DNA from: Symbiodinium microadriaticum
Taxonomy: Eukaryota; Sar; Dinophyceae; Suessiales; Symbiodiniaceae
DNA: 64,000 bases
Assembly: GCA_001939145.1 (NCBI GenBank)
Contig: LSRX01000340.1
Span: forward strand, 304,263 to 368,262
Reading direction: 5' to 3'
Shown here: positions 42,952 through 56,036 of the stretch, in pieces
How the letters are laid out: every line of letters begins with the position of its first letter
Position numbering within the stretch: the stretch's first letter is position 1
Position numbers and translations under genes: made by a program
The notes under the pieces: generated by a model
Database searches by the model: none
The model's input: the letters and a program-made list of their open reading frames with translations, nothing else
Told to the model about the DNA's origin: nothing

Positions 42952-43737
42952 TTTCAACAGCCACGGCCGACCCAGCCATGGCAAAGAAAGAAGAGCCGGA
43001 GTCCCAAGAGACCCCAGGCGCAGAAGGCTCCACCTCCGCCAGAGGCGGAGACTTTTGAACCATCACTGCCTGCGCCCGGTGCCCATGCCGCAGAGATTGC
43101 ACAAGATGAGCTAGCAGCAAAGACAAAAAGAAGAGACCAAGAGGCCCAGGCCAAAGCTTCGCCGAGTTCCCCACTCAAGAAACGAGGAGGACATGATTGA
43201 GTTTGAAGCCAAGCTAGTTGATCTGGATATCAACTTTGTTGACCTGGACCCGGAACTACAGTCAAAGCTCAGATCTTCTAGAAGTTCCCGTCGCGACTTT
43301 TGGCTATCCACACAACAGACAGATGCTACAACCCTTCGATTGGTATGTGGTCGGAGCAGGCCACTACGAAGAAGAGAGATTTTGGGAGCGTGGCAGCACG
43401 CGCCATCCCCAACATTGCCGCCGAGGACAATGCTCAGCAGGCTATGCTGCAACACTATCAGGAAATTATTCTTCCCTTACTGGATCAGCTGCACCTTGGC
43501 TGTGATCACTTTTACAAGATGGCTCAGCTTGAGTTCGAAGTGACGCATTGCACGTTGGAACGACATACATCCCAACTCAATGTGCTCGAAAGAGCCAAAG
43601 CCAACAAGACAGTATTGGTATTGGATTTGCCGCCGTTCTACAACAAGAAGACTGTGGACACGAACATGGTTTTTTGTAGCTTACAAATGTTTCCTGGAAT
43701 ACCGCGAGGGGGGACGACCCGAAGACCCTGATTGGAC
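42952..43737 (+). pseudogene. Frameshifted gag/ORF1-like retroelement remnant
   Basis: Four frames follow each other. 42952-43200 is basic and Pro/Ala-rich (RKKSRSPKRPQAQKAPPPPE). 43193-43290 reads MIEFEAKLVDLDINFVDLDP. About 43380-43730 reads AARAIPNIAAEDNAQQAM, then a long helix with LQHYQEIILPLLDQLHLGCD, then ANKTVLVLDLPPF. 43689-43737 reads FLEYREGGRPEDPDWTG and a stop. A helical coiled region followed by a V-L-V-x-x-x-P-P-F strand resembles ORF1/gag-type parts of dinoflagellate retroelements, from memory. The shifts mean it is not translatable as it stands. Confidence 0.45.
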
Positions 43738-44040
43738 AGGTTAGCTACGTTCCGGACCCGCGATTTGCGCGACGCTGTAGTTCCTGCCTTCTGCTTATTA
43801 CAGATCTTGACCAGTTGTCACTCCCCTGTACCAAATCCCATCGAATACACCACGACATATATCATCATCGTACGTAGCGAGAGGTGGCGGCAGCACTTTC
43901 CAGATTTTTTGGTAACCCAGACCTTTGGAGGACTCTACAGCCACTAGCTTACAATGGGAAAACTTGGGCCAGCGCCAGCTGAAAGGGCTGCTGACGAGTA
44001 GTTTCACTTGTGGATTTGCTCTGTGCGACAGAGCGAGAGG

Positions 44041-44043
44041 GAC

Positions 44044-44085
<42 letters not shown>

Positions 44086-44087
44086 TC
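44041..44087. repeat. GA dinucleotide microsatellite
   Basis: GAGAGAGA runs are interrupted by ACA. Confidence 0.95.
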
Positions 44088-44089
44088 AT

Positions 44090-45070
44090 CGAGTATTGAT
44101 TCGTTGTAAGAGGCCCTGAGTTAGGGAGAATTACGTAGAGCTCGCTGCGCTTGCCCTCTGTTAGTCGGTGTAGGTTGAAGGGGTTAGCGATTGAGGATTT
44201 AGCATGCGAACTACTCGCAAGATGGAGGCCTTCACCGTGCTGGTAGTGCAATGATCCAAGTCCAACACTCTAACATTTGAACCCGTCAGCGATCCAAGCT
44301 TACATTTAAGGCACGTCTCACGGATATAGCGTGTTCTGCTAGTTGGGTTTTTTCGCTGAAAATCCTCAGGTACCTAGGTCTTTGTAATGTGACATATCCT
44401 CAAGCTCTGCCATTAAAAGATTTTTCAATCCATACACTACGCAACGCACAACAGTCCGATCTAAAGTCCTGGGGCCCCTACATAAGCCTTGCAGCCTTGA
44501 TCAGTTGTCTTCAGATAGCACAAGTTTGGCATTAGCATGGGACCGAGCAGGACCGCCGAGGGCCAGGAGAGCAACGGCAAGGAGAAGTATGGACAGGATT
44601 ACCTTCGAAGAGGCCGAGCACTGTGCTCTGCAGCATGGCAGTTCCTAGTGATACAGCCATGGGCTCAAACAGCCAAAAAGAGGTCCCGTGTCGAAACTGA
44701 GCATTCGAAGGCAAACTAAATTGCAAACGGCCGGCCCATTTGAATTCTTCACCCTAAACAGATCAAAAGCCATCGTATATTGAATTTGCTTGATACACTC
44801 CACTGTGTTATTTTTTTGGCGTTACATCCCATTGAGGCCGAGCCCTGTTTCGAGTAGATAAGTAGATAAGTATCTGCTACAGTTTAGGGTTTAGGGTTCT
44901 CCGTTTGTCTTCAGGACAGTGAAGACATACGTAGGTGTTTAAAACCCTATAAGCTTTATACAGCCTGCAGGTTACACTCTACTGCGGAACCCGCCTCTCC
45001 GGCGAAAACTTCGAAAATCCTATAAACTTTCAGTCCCTGGGAGCAGCCCCAACCGGAAACTGTCCAGCCC
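44090..45070. other. Stretch without a supported gene
   Basis: One Met-started frame (44537-44719) has coding-like composition but no recognised domain. The rest contains short CCCTAAA-like pieces (about 44883) and AT-rich sequence. Confidence 0.45.
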
Positions 45071-45076
45071 AAACTC

Positions 45077-45176
45077 CCCTGGTTCTATGCAAAGATTGGG
45101 GGAATGGATCCCTGTGGTACCGTCCCTTGAGGTCCTTTGTATAACCCATTCCCCCATTCTTTTTAACCAACCAGGG
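45077..45176. mobile_element. MITE-like fold-back element with CCCTGGTT ends
   Basis: CCCTGGTT at 45077 pairs with AACCAGGG-like sequence ending at 45176. AGATTGGGGGAATGG (about 45093) pairs with CCATTCCCCCATTCT (about 45146). A GTACC/GGTACC core lies in the middle. The whole unit of about 100 bases folds as one hairpin. Confidence 0.8.
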
Positions 45177-45763
45177 AGCAAAAACTTAAAAGTTCGGGGA
45201 ACCTCCTGTCCTACAGGCGTCCAGCGAATGACGAACCATCAGAGTTCCGATGGTCGGGGCCCCAAGCTCTCGTGCTCTTTCTCTTGCTCCCTGTTAGCCT
45301 GTTAGAGCCGGGGCTTGAAGCGAATTCAGGTTTATTGGGATGGTGGGTTTTTTTCGTGGCATCATGTAAGGTTGAAAGGAGTGCGTTGAAGATGCTTTTC
45401 CTGCCTGAACCTGGCGGAGTCGTTGCAGGCCAGTTGCAAAAGGTTCAGGTCCAAGAATTTGGGTTTCAAGCATACCGTGACTAGAATCCGTAGGTAGAAA
45501 AGCCCTGATAGAACCACAGTTGTATTGAATGAAGACTGCATCTTTTGAAGTGAGGGATTCGGGAGTCTCCGCAGCTAGCTCTTAGATCTCTGCCTCGCGC
45601 CGAAGCCAAAGCCCAAGGCTCTAGCTAGAGGAACAGTGGCAAGAGTCTCATGAAGAAACGCCCGGTGCGTTTGAGAGGTGGTTTGGAGTTTAGGGTATTG
45701 AGCAACCTGACTTAAATGAATCCCTGAAATCTTTAAGCCCTTCACCGTCCAGTCACACTCCGA

Positions 45764-45826
45764 AGCGAACGGGATGAACTCATCGACCTCATCACGGCCG
45801 CAGGGGGCGGAAGCGACGCGACAAGT
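45764..45826 (+). CDS. Candidate exon
   Basis: The frame reads SERDELIDLITAAGGGSDAT with high GC3 compared with its neighbourhood. ELIDLI..GGG faintly recalls an EF-hand helix edge. The splice ends are not defined. Confidence 0.35.
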
Positions 45827-48539
45827 TTAGGATACGATATACAGAAGAGTGGGCGTGTTGTGTCGTTTCTGTACTGACAGGGTTGAAGATGGGCTTAAAA
45901 GTGGGCCTAGCTTGGTTTACGGGGTTTCTAGAGAAGGGACTTCACACGTCTTCTATGAGGTTGGATGAGGGGCTTGTTCAATATCGTGCCTTCTCCAGTC
46001 TCTTTGTCGGGTGTTTTCAATGTTCTTCCTTTCAGGAAGCTATACGCTCCCCCTTGTTGAGAGGTGTTACAGCGGGTCAGTCTCGGAGTACTTGGGACGA
46101 ATCCAGCATGCAAGTACTGCGGAGCCAGTCCACGTAGGCATATTAGCATTTTTGGAAGAACTTACCGGACCGCACATGTTCATATGCATTTATGCATGTG
46201 TGTGTGTGTGTGTCTTTGCGCAGGTTAATGTCTTGCGTGTTGAAAGCCCAATAAACTACCCTTGTCTATCTATTTCGGCAACCCTGAACCCAGACAACCC
46301 AGAACCCTAATGAAGTATTTGGGCCTCTCTCCTGGGTGCAGACAAGAACAGCACAGTTGCGGCTTCGTCCGTTTAAAGGGCTTTAGAGCATTGTGGGTAT
46401 ATAGGAAAGCAAGGCCATGGCATAATTTATTTCAGAAATGTTTGGAAAGAGCGGTGATGGGTTGGTGTGGGGCTATCGCGACGACGCTGTGTCGATCCTG
46501 AACCTTCAACCGTAAGAGCTCTCCGGAATCAGCTCGAGTATGGAGTCATGGAGCACACGTCAGTTAGGTTTCGTTGCTAGAGACAGGTCTAGTCGGGTTA
46601 CTGGCAGAAACTCAATAGCGTAGGATGTGTTCGGGTTTCCCTATCTGGGGATCACCTGGCACGACACCATGGAGTCCCCCAAAGCTGAATGCTCGTTTAA
46701 GATTGTGGCATAAGACTCGAGGTGCAAGATAGGTAGGCCACGGAGCTCTCGTTTTGCCGAGCCCTAAAAACCCAGAGAAACTTCTTGATACACCCTTCCC
46801 CCATCAAATGAGGCTTGATGAGGGGCTGGAGGCGGGCATGGAGTTTCGGGTTCGAAGACTCGCAGAACTTTCGCAGGGCTTGTCGTTCTGCGCTAGCGGG
46901 TGGTCGATGGTTTTGGGGTCTCACGGGCTGTGCTTACACAGGGACTGTACACCTCATGTAAGCCCAACACAGTGACCTCGTTCATTGTTCATGCGCTGCT
47001 GTGTTGCAGTTCGGAGCACAAGAGGTCTGAGTCAGCAGCCGGTCCGGCATTTTGGGTGAGCCTTAACTCCAAACCAACGCCAAGAACTTACAGCTTTCCG
47101 AGCTCTACCCTACATTCACGGGGTGGTCGCAACCTAGGAGGTACAAGCAAAGCCTAGCCCGAGGGAATGGGTAGAAGTTGAGGCTACGTCCTCCCGCGGA
47201 CCCCTTGGACTCCCCAACCCCTGTAAACTCCCTTCTCCACCCCCCACTTCCTCCCCGGCCCCTTTCTATTTTTTTGTGTTTTTTTACACATATATGTATG
47301 TGTGCACATGTTGTGTTTGTTGCATTGCATGTTATATATCATGCACATAAAAGCCGTTTTGTCGGAAGGCAAGCTCTCGATCCCCAAGGCGAACTCGAGG
47401 CTAAAGCAGACGGTTTGGGGTTTGGGCAGGGATTGGCTGGAAGCTAGCTAGTGACTTGAGCCCCAGTGGGAAAAAGGGTTCAGGGTTCCGGGATGATTTG
47501 ACAGGTTGTGAAGAATGAGTTGTTGCAATTCAAGGTTTCGGATTCAGGGGTGTTAGAAGGTTTCTGGGAGTGTCATCATGTTCTATACATTCTATGCGCG
47601 CGTATGACGCGTCTGTAAATTTTGATAAGGTCGTACAATGTTATACAAGCATGTGCAGGACTTCTAGTTATAGTTGGTGTTCAATACGTTTCCGTTACAA
47701 GGTTTGTAAGAGTCTCAATAATTGGGGTTGCAAGAAGGTTGCTAATTACAAGGGTCGTGCAGGGATCCTTCTGATAAGGATCCTGTTACTCAGCACTCAC
47801 ATCCGTATTTCCTGTTTCCTTCACCTCCCGCGGTTCGTGCAATCTCAGCCAGTGTTCAGCTAGAATGTGTAAGGGCTCCGGGGTTAAGGCTTTGGGTGAT
47901 GCTATTTCCACTGCTGCAGTGACTGCCATCCTTCATGCCACTGCATCTTCCACCACCGACACCGCCGCCAACAACGCCACCGGCCGCCAACTCCACAACC
48001 ACTACCACTTCCTACGACTACAGCGTTCGCGATAATTTCCCAAGGGCTCTGAGAGTTGCATCACTTCTGTTGTCTGAGCCTTGTTTGCACTGAGGGGGGT
48101 TGCATTCGATTGTTTTGAGACTTGAGGTTTCAAGGGGGTGCAGGCCTCCGCCTTAAATGGAGCAAGACGATGTCACAGACCGGGATTCAAGTAGTCGCCC
48201 TTTGTGGACCTTTGTGGCAGTAGCAGTATCAGGACATAGCAGCATCTGGAACAGAACCTCTGTACTGCCGATGCCATCTACTAGAGCTTCTGCGTGTAGC
48301 AGCCTTTGTCTTCCGGGCGAGGTCGACTATGATGACTTCTGCCGAGTGACAGGGCATCTTCCTCAGCATTCTGGGTCCGTAGCTTCAGGTCAAACAGGGA
48401 TACGTTCAGGTACGCGCCGTGGTGCTTGGTCGAACAAGCTTGTTCTTGTTCATAAGACTGCTTTTCCATCCATGACAATGGCAGCTAGAATCCAATCAGC
48501 AACATTTCAGCAGTACCAGCAGTAAACAAGCAATGTCAA

Positions 48540-48622
48540 AACAAACACACACACACACACAGACAGAGACAGAGACAGAGACAGACACACACACACACAC
48601 ACACAGAGACAGACACACCAAA
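48540..48622. repeat. CA/GACAGA microsatellite
   Basis: CACACA blocks flank a GACAGA block. Confidence 0.95.
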
Positions 48623-48938
48623 CTCCAGAACTCCCAACCCCTAGCCCTAAGCCCAAAATGCGCAGAACCGGGACAAGGGCTCAAAGGCCTCATTAAACAA
48701 GTTTAGGATTTCGAGCAGTTTAGGGTGTAGTGTAGTGCAGGGTTCAGGTTTCGAGTCAGGTCATGTTCCCAGAGGGTCGACGGGGTGAGTGGATGTCGTA
48801 TCGTCTTGTTGGGAGCAGAGGCACGAGGGTCGGTATAGCAAGGACCAAACCCTACACGCTATTCCGCAAAACCCTGAACCCTCAAACCCTAAGCCCCCCC
48901 CCCAAAATCCCGCAAGCTTCAACCGTTCCAGTCCGACA

Positions 48939-49028
48939 AGGCAGTGGCGCTGGGTCGGCGACATCAACGCCCTATTCGGGGGCGATGGCGCGATGACCCC
49001 AGAGCCAGACAATTTGGGGCTCAGACAG
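48939..49028 (+). CDS. Candidate exon
   Basis: The frame reads RQWRWVGDINALFGGDGAMT followed by PEPDNLGLR. It is GC-rich, and FGGDGAMTPEP has a loop-like look similar to EF-hand loops. No clean donor was found. Confidence 0.35.
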
Positions 49029-49769
49029 AAGGCAACCATCAGGATTTGGGGGGAGGGTTTAGGGTAGGATTTGGGTTGTCGGCTAGTGTCTCCGGCAAGA
49101 GCGCTTGAGTGCTTGGGACAGGCGAAGTCGCTCGTCAACCCCCCTGTATGGTGCACGGAGATATTCTGTAAACGGAGAAGAACAGAACTAACATCCTCGC
49201 GATGAACTCAGATTGCCACCTGGGTCAATGCTGCATCAGGCAGGGCCATCTAGCAAGCCATGGGCTTGTCCGTGTTTATGACACGTGAACATTCAAGAAG
49301 CTCCCCTAACAGCAACCCGATGCAGAGCTGCATCGCCAGTCAGTTAGGCAGGCGTTCTGGAAGCCCTCATCCCTCGACCCCAATCTCGCAAGCCCACAAC
49401 TCACACGCCTTAGGCCCCACACCCTCAAGAATCCTCAACAACCCTTCAAGCCCTAAGCCCAACACCGACCTTTCGAGTTGTGGTCTTTTCAGAGCCGCAG
49501 TTCGAATGTTCTCCTGCTTCTAATCGTTTTGGGAGACTTGGGCCCCAGGAGACCCTCCTGTCTCCATCTTTTCTATGGAGCACATGACCTTGATGGAAGC
49601 TCTCAGTAGCCCTTCATAAGATGGTCTGTAAGCTTAAGGCTTTAGAGCTTGTCTTCTCGTGCACTGAAGACCTGAATACGGACAATTGGGGATCCTAGGG
49701 TAAAAGGCTTGTCTGAAGAGTTAGCAAAAGCAACATCCCCAAAAAGGCGCCTACGCGTCCCTAAATATA

Positions 49770-50340
49770 CAGCTATACCCATCCATGAGGGGTCTCCACT
49801 GGCCCTTCCCCGAGGACCTGGACCACCTCTCCTTGATGGAGATTGCCAACAAAGAAGGACGACGGGGTTCCTTGGGGATTGCCTTTAAAGGTTGGGATTA
49901 GTATGAGGGGTACCCTGAGGGGTGGCGGGCGAACAGGCCATCTGCTTGAATCTTTGTGCACGAAGGATCGTCTGCAGACCTTGCCTCGCTTTGTCCGAGT
50001 GTGAGTGTCAAAAAAGCCACAAGCAGCAGCATGAAGACTTGGCAAATAGGAAGGAAAAGCAAGGGCAACAGGGAAAATAGTGCATGTTGGCCTACTACAA
50101 GGTTACCATGAGGGGTACTTTAGAGCTCTGAAACTTGCGGGTTAAAGGTTAAGGGTTTGTGTGACCTCTCTAGCAGCACACCTCAAAGAAGTCTGCTACC
50201 TTCTGCAATTTGTCAGACTTTCGTTTTTTTTCACGAGTGAGATCTTCATTCATTGTTGTCGTGCATAGGGGTGCTACTTTGCTCTCCTCGTAGTCACATT
50301 TTAAAGCTGGAGGCCTGCACAGTCTGCCAGGAAAGCTGAT
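49770..50340 (-). other. Minus-strand coding-like pieces
   Basis: Minus-strand frames at 49773-50045 (FKGNPQGTPSSFFVGNLHQG) and 50170-50352 (TREKKRKSDKLQKVADFFEV) look more protein-like than their surroundings. No domain is recognised. They may be exons of an antisense gene or part of a decayed element. Confidence 0.25.
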
Positions 50341-51530
50341 GAACAACTTCATGCCGCCTGCTTACAGCCTTGCTGTCGGAGACGCTAGGAACTGACATCC
50401 AAGGCTCCAAACGCTTGAAACTGCTGACCCCCTGAAGCCAAGTGCCGATCAGGCGGAAGAAATCCCAGAAAGTTCTACTACCACCACTGAACCCGGAGCA
50501 CCAGAGCACTTCGCAACCAAGTCCCGACTCCAGACTCCCAAACACCCCGGAGCCCAAACCGGCATGTTTGGGGGTTTTGCGCGTCGCATGTTGCATCGTT
50601 GCTGTTGTGAGCTGTTCGGAGAACGCTCTCTCCGCTCACGCGCATCGGCCGCAGTACGGGTTCACAAAAAGGGTCGAGCGTTCGTCCTGGCAGGAAGTCG
50701 CTCAGGCCAGTTGCAAAAGAAGAGCTTTAGGCTGATCTTAACAGTCATAGCAACGCCCCCCCTGGCGAACAAGCCCACGAACCATGTCCATGTGGGTGGC
50801 TCTCGAAAACAGACCACCTCTCAGTGCCCCTTGTTAGCAGGTCCTTTGAGTTCCCATAAAGCATCTTCGAGCTTCTATTGTTGGGGTTTAGGGCTTTGGG
50901 GCGTGCGGTCTCCCTGGGGAAGCTTCAAAGATGTTCGGCGCAGATAATCTCCAAAGTTCAGAAAACCAGAAATCTCGTGTGGAAGGGTCTAAATTCTAAA
51001 TGATCAGGAAGATCCATTTCCTTTCCTTTTTGGGGCTGGTTTTGCTTTAAAGGGATCTGAACCTAAGGAGAGAAGTTTGGGGCTACAGGCAGCTCTGGAA
51101 GGTTTGGCTGCCCTCCATCCCGCCTTCAACTCTGAAGCCCTACACTGGCTGGGTCTTCGAGACCCTTAGGCCTTAGGGGGTTTCGCTGTTCATTGAAACT
51201 GCATAGACTTGCGCATCGTACGGTAGTAATGCTGAAGGATACTTCTGTATCAAAGGCCCCCAAAACCCTATACCAGTGTATGAAGCCCCCCCATATGAGA
51301 AGCTGTACTGTACACTTTCAGAGCTGCGATAAGGGGATTCTGCTTCAGGTGTATTATTTCGGCCCTACAGCTTCCGCCGCACACCCTGAACTAGAAGCCC
51401 TGACCTACCAACCGGGAGCCCAAATCACTTAAACCAATACCCTTAGGCCTGCAGCCCGAACCCCTAATTTAAACCCTAAATCCTAAAGCCCCGCAGACCC
51501 TGAACCCCCTAAGCCCGAGATCCCCGGCTG

Positions 51531-51645
51531 AGGCGGTGGATCAGGGAAGAGTTTGGCTCCCCGGCAGATTTCTTCCTTGCCTTGGACGCCAACAAGAAGG
51601 GAAAGGCGCCCCTTGGGGTTTCGGGCATGGGCTTCGGGATTGAGG
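51531..51645 (+). CDS. EF-hand-like exon
   Basis: The frame reads RRWIREEFGSPADFFLALDA followed by NKKGKAPLGVSGMGFGIE. FFLALDANKKGK resembles an EF-hand helix plus a loop with D at position 1, N at 3 and G at 6. The donor GAGG|GTAGGT is a strong GT site. The loop lacks a clear Glu at position 12, so calcium binding is doubtful. Large EF-hand families are common in dinoflagellates. Confidence 0.5.
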
Positions 51646-52308
51646 GTAGGTGCATCTCTGTACATAGCCACAGAAGTTCCAACATCCGTTGTCGAGGTGG
51701 CGCGGCACACCTTCGTCTCCTTCTGCGTGAATCGCGATTTCAAGGCCTCGAGTTACGTTGGATCCAAGGTGTAGGGTAGCCTTGAGCCGTAAATTCAAGC
51801 CCCTTTGCACTGAACTTAGTGCTTTTGCCATCAGGTCCCAGCACAGGAAATCTGAAGCCAACTAGACTAAGCCCCGAATATCGATTATGTTTGCGCCGCA
51901 TTTTTTGATTCAGGAGCCTCCAGGGCATAAGAAGGCCTATGGCTCAAGCTACAAGACGTTAGCTCCGAAGGCCGTGCAATGCAGGGCACAGGCACAGACA
52001 TAATATCAACGACTTGAATTGTCCTTCGTATTCCCGAGGCTTCCTGCTGATGACTATACTATGTTATACCTCGAAACTATGCAAACAAAAACCGATATTA
52101 CAGAGCCAATAAACGCACAACGTCAGGTCTGCAAGGAGACCCTGTGAATGGAGGTAAACGGCCTTGAAATTGCACCCCTGATGCTGCGGTACAAAGCTGC
52201 AGCTCATGAACACCAAGCAGAGAGTCCGAAATCCAACTCCTTGAGTTTTAAATCCCAAAGACTCAGCTTGGCAGGAAACCTCCTGCAAGACAAAACACTT
52301 TGGATCAG

Positions 52309-52354
52309 GCCTCTGAAGCCGACTTGAACCGAGTGTTCGACTGCATCGACACAG
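52309..52354 (+). CDS. EF-hand-like exon
   Basis: Between acceptor GGATCAG and donor ACAG|GTGCCC the frame reads ASEADLNRVFDCIDT, a typical EF-hand entering helix and loop start (L..VFD.ID). The loop would be completed in the next exon, which I could not identify. It probably belongs with the exon at 51531. Confidence 0.5.
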
Positions 52355-52899
52355 GTGCCCCGAGATGAAAGGTACTCAAACGTAACCTAAGCCATGATCC
52401 CTAGACCATAAACCCCAAATCCTAAAACCCCAAAATCCTGAACCCTTAGTAACGTAGTAGGTTTGGGCGGTTTGGGAGTCCAGGGATGGTGAGTTCGGCG
52501 AGCGCGAGTGAGTGCTGCGTTTGCTGGTCTGCTTTGTCTTTTCCAACTTGTGTGATGCGATGGTTCACGGTGCATTTGAAGCCGTATGAAGCACGGCCAT
52601 CGTCAGAAACCTGGACACAGAAGGGGGCTCTGTAGATTCTTGACGTAGCCTTAAAGATCTGATTGTTCTTTTTTTCAGGTTTTGGGGATTTGGGGCGTTT
52701 GTTCTTCCTAGCCGGACTGATGCTGATGGCTATGCAATATGAAAACTGCTTGTGTACGATGCTCATGATAATCATGACATATATGTTTTGTTGTAATATG
52801 TGCACGGTTGGCATGGCGGGCGAAATTTTGTGCCTTCCCAATACTGTCGTATTCACATTCCCTGAATCCGGAAGCCCTGAACGGTTCAGCAAAGCGGTG

Positions 52900-55800
52900 A
52901 CCTAGACTCTAGACATCAGCTGTGAGCCTTGCCTGGCATTTCCGAGTGTTGGACCTTCGCAATAAGGCGAAACAAAAGCCCTAGCCTTCAAGTTATTATG
53001 CCCACGCCCTACACCTTTCAATAGCGTATGTCTGTTCATGCATGCATCGATTCCGGCATTTACTTCTCGGCTGGTTCACTCACTAGCCAAGTACCCCTCA
53101 GAATGCACTTTGTTTGCATAGGGGGTCGTAGGGCTTAAGTTCAGTCGAGTTGCTCGCTTTTGCATCGGTTTTGGATGGTTGTTGTTCAAGCGCCTGCTCT
53201 TTCGAGCCCGGACTTTTGGAGTTTAGGCTGCAACCATGGCAGTGGCGCGAAGTACCACTGCCATTGCTGCCTGCGGGATATCAAGGTAGTGTTTCGGATG
53301 GAGACTTGGTGCAAGATGGTGGCTTGTCCTGTGGTAGAAGAACTCAGAAGATCAGGTTTCCATTTAAGGGCTTTGGAGTAGTTTTGCTCGAGACGATGTT
53401 TTCCTCAACGCTTCTGTTTGGGACCTGGGTCTGGGACTACGGGTTGACGTTTCCGTGGTAGCTCGGGGAGTCTCTCCTTCAGTGAACTTTTCCAGCGAAC
53501 CGTCAGGCGATATCGGCTCCATCGTGAAAGAGGACGAAGTAAGAGTGACCGGACACAGTTCGCAGATTTGGCTCCATGAGTTGCGATGAAGAAAGGAGCC
53601 GGATCACAGGCTTCCAGGCCACTGCTGGTACGAGTAGCATCGAAGGCAGAACTCTTCAGCCGTCGGGTAGCGTCTAGAAGGAGGTGTTGGACTTGGTTGA
53701 GCAACAAAAGCATGGCAGCCTTTCGTCCGCAAACGAATCAAGAGCCCTTCCAGCCCAAACCCTAAACGATAAACCCTAAACCCTCATTGACCATCGAAGC
53801 CTTCGGAGCCAGAACCGGAAATCCTTGCGGCTCCTCGGACTGCAATTGAAGAGCGGCATGCGAATTGGCTAAGCAGCCAAGCCATGTCCGGGAATCGAAG
53901 CGTTGCAACTGCTCCCAGGAATCGTTTGCTTTGGAGACACATCTCTTTCAGAAGGCTTGACCTCCGAAATCAAGCCCTACCCCGTTTGGTAAAGCCCCCT
54001 CAATTCCCCGAACCCTCTGCGGGCAAGGACTGCATATTCCTGGAGCTGGATCCAATGAAGCGAAACGAGGAGCCCGGATCTCAGAAATGTGGGAGGCTAT
54101 TCATATCTTCTCCAGATATGTTCGTGCGGGGACCGTAAATGTTGCCCCAGCTGTTGTCTCCATTCTCTATGCCAGTGCAAGCTTGAGACGTGAGTGATCC
54201 GATCTGCCTCCGCAGCCGATGCGACTGCCTCAGCCCGGTCCTTCGGGCCTGAAGCCGCCACAAAGTCTTGTCTTCACCCAGTCAGCGTTGGAGTCCTCTC
54301 GCAACATGCAGTTCCGCAGCCTACAATCCCTGGTTCCTTGAATGATCGCAACCCCTTTGAGAGCCTGTTCAGTATGTAATTGCTACAATCGATGGTAAAA
54401 CAAACGGTGCCATCTACTGCCCCCGAAGCCCCGAACCACCCAAATTACCGACTTTTTCGATCTACTTGGGCACGCCTATCGGGAAGATACAGCCTTTGGG
54501 TGATACTGTAGGGGAGAAGATATGTGAGTACGGTATGCTCTGATGGGTACGACGGGGAGTATAGGCATGCCTCCTGCCAACAAAAAGACCCTAGGCCAGC
54601 TGCGGGGGTGAACCTCGAACCCCTGCAACCTCCAGGGCCTTGGGGTTCTGTCGGGTTTAGGCTTTAGGGGTGTTGGTCTTCAAGGGGCTTTCGGGTTCTT
54701 TATCTCAGTTTCTGTTCGATAGTTCCAGCTCCCCAGTAGCTATGGAGGCCGCGTGCGTGATGGGAGCCCGATGCAAAGTCCAAGAGCCAGCCGCGAATGC
54801 AGAACTCTCAAAACGAGCCCTGCGAGACCTTGAAGTTTCTCGTTCCCTTCAAGCACCCAAAGAGCCGTGTGCACCCTAAACCCCTAACCCTTTGTGAAGC
54901 ACAAGCTGGAAGAGACCAATAAGGCCCGTGTAGGGGTCAGAAGCACGGACTGTCACGGACTCCTAGAACCCCTAAAAACCTTCCAATCCGCAAGCCACCC
55001 ACGCCCCCCACTGCCTAAACTTAAGTTAAGGGCAGTATGAACCCTTCAATCCCCAACCCCCCTGAAATAGGAAAAAAGCTCGTATAACCTAAGAGCGCAA
55101 AGGCCCCCAGCCTGCTGCAGAGGCCCATAAACTACGGTGCATAGGCGTAGAGACCCGCCCGTTGTAGGACCTTAAGACCTTGAGAGTTCCAGACTGGCCC
55201 TACATGTATGCCTTATATGCGAAATGCTCAAAGGGATCGGGCTCCAGTCGTTAAGGCCCTCTGTACTGAAACGGGAAAGCGCTACCCGTAAAACCGAAAA
55301 CCCCTAAACCCTAAACCCTAAAATGATCCCAAACCCCTGAACCCCAACCCACCAAGAGGGACTTTTTGAAGCCTCCCCCCCCCCCCCCAAAAATAAAAAT
55401 AAAAACACACCCCCTTCCCCCTTGAAACACCCGAAAGTCTCTGCCTTTTGAAGCACCGAAGGCGCCAGCGAGGCGGCCTCGTGAGGGCAAGGGCCTCGGC
55501 CAGGGTTTAGGGTTCAGGGTTTAGGGGTTTAGGGGTTTAGGGGTTAGGGGTTTAGGGGTTCAGGGTTTAGGGGTTAAGGGTTCAGGGTTTAGGGGTTTAG
55601 GGTTTAAGGTTTCCTTCGGGGAAAAGCGCTCCTTTCCCAGAGACTCGGGTTTAAGGGTTTAGGGTAGGGTTAAAAAGTACAAGCTCCTGGTTGAAGGAAG
55701 GTTTAGGGGTTTCGAGGCCCTTAAGCCCAGAAAGAGTCGACGATGAACGCCTTTCTGGAAGCCCTATGTAAGCCCCCAAGCATCTCGACGTGTTTGAAGC

Positions 55801-56030
55801 CATACATCCTAACCCCAGGGAGCCTTGCGTCCTAAGCCCTTCGGAATCCTAACCTTCAGAGATCTTGAACCCTAAGCCCTTGAAGCCGCCCATCTTGAGC
55901 CTCGAAACCCTTTAAGATCCTTTTATATTATACAACCCTATGCAACCTCATAAAATCCTATTAAGCCCTGCAAACCCTGGGCCAAAAAATATAAGTTCCT
56001 AGAACCCTTGCAGCGCTAGAATCTTGAGCC
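52900..56030. other. Interval with weak exon candidates and telomere-like tracts
   Basis: Possible coding pieces occur near 53225-53370, 54010-54090 (contains FLELDPMKRNEE) and 54740-54870, without domain support. CCCTAAA tracts lie at 53755-53785 and 55295-55325. A C11 homopolymer lies near 55375-55388. Confidence 0.45.
55500..55680 (+). repeat. TTTAGGG-type tract
   Basis: Repeated 'agggtttaggggtttagggg' and variants run from 55502 to about 55612, with an outlier at 55650-55672. Confidence 0.95.
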
Positions 56031-56036
56031 CCGAAA

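Noticed and set aside
52663..52905. 80-residue frame with Met-rich hydrophobic segments
   Set aside because: It looks membrane-like, but it starts in T-rich and 'ttttggggatttgg' sequence and has no splice or homology support.
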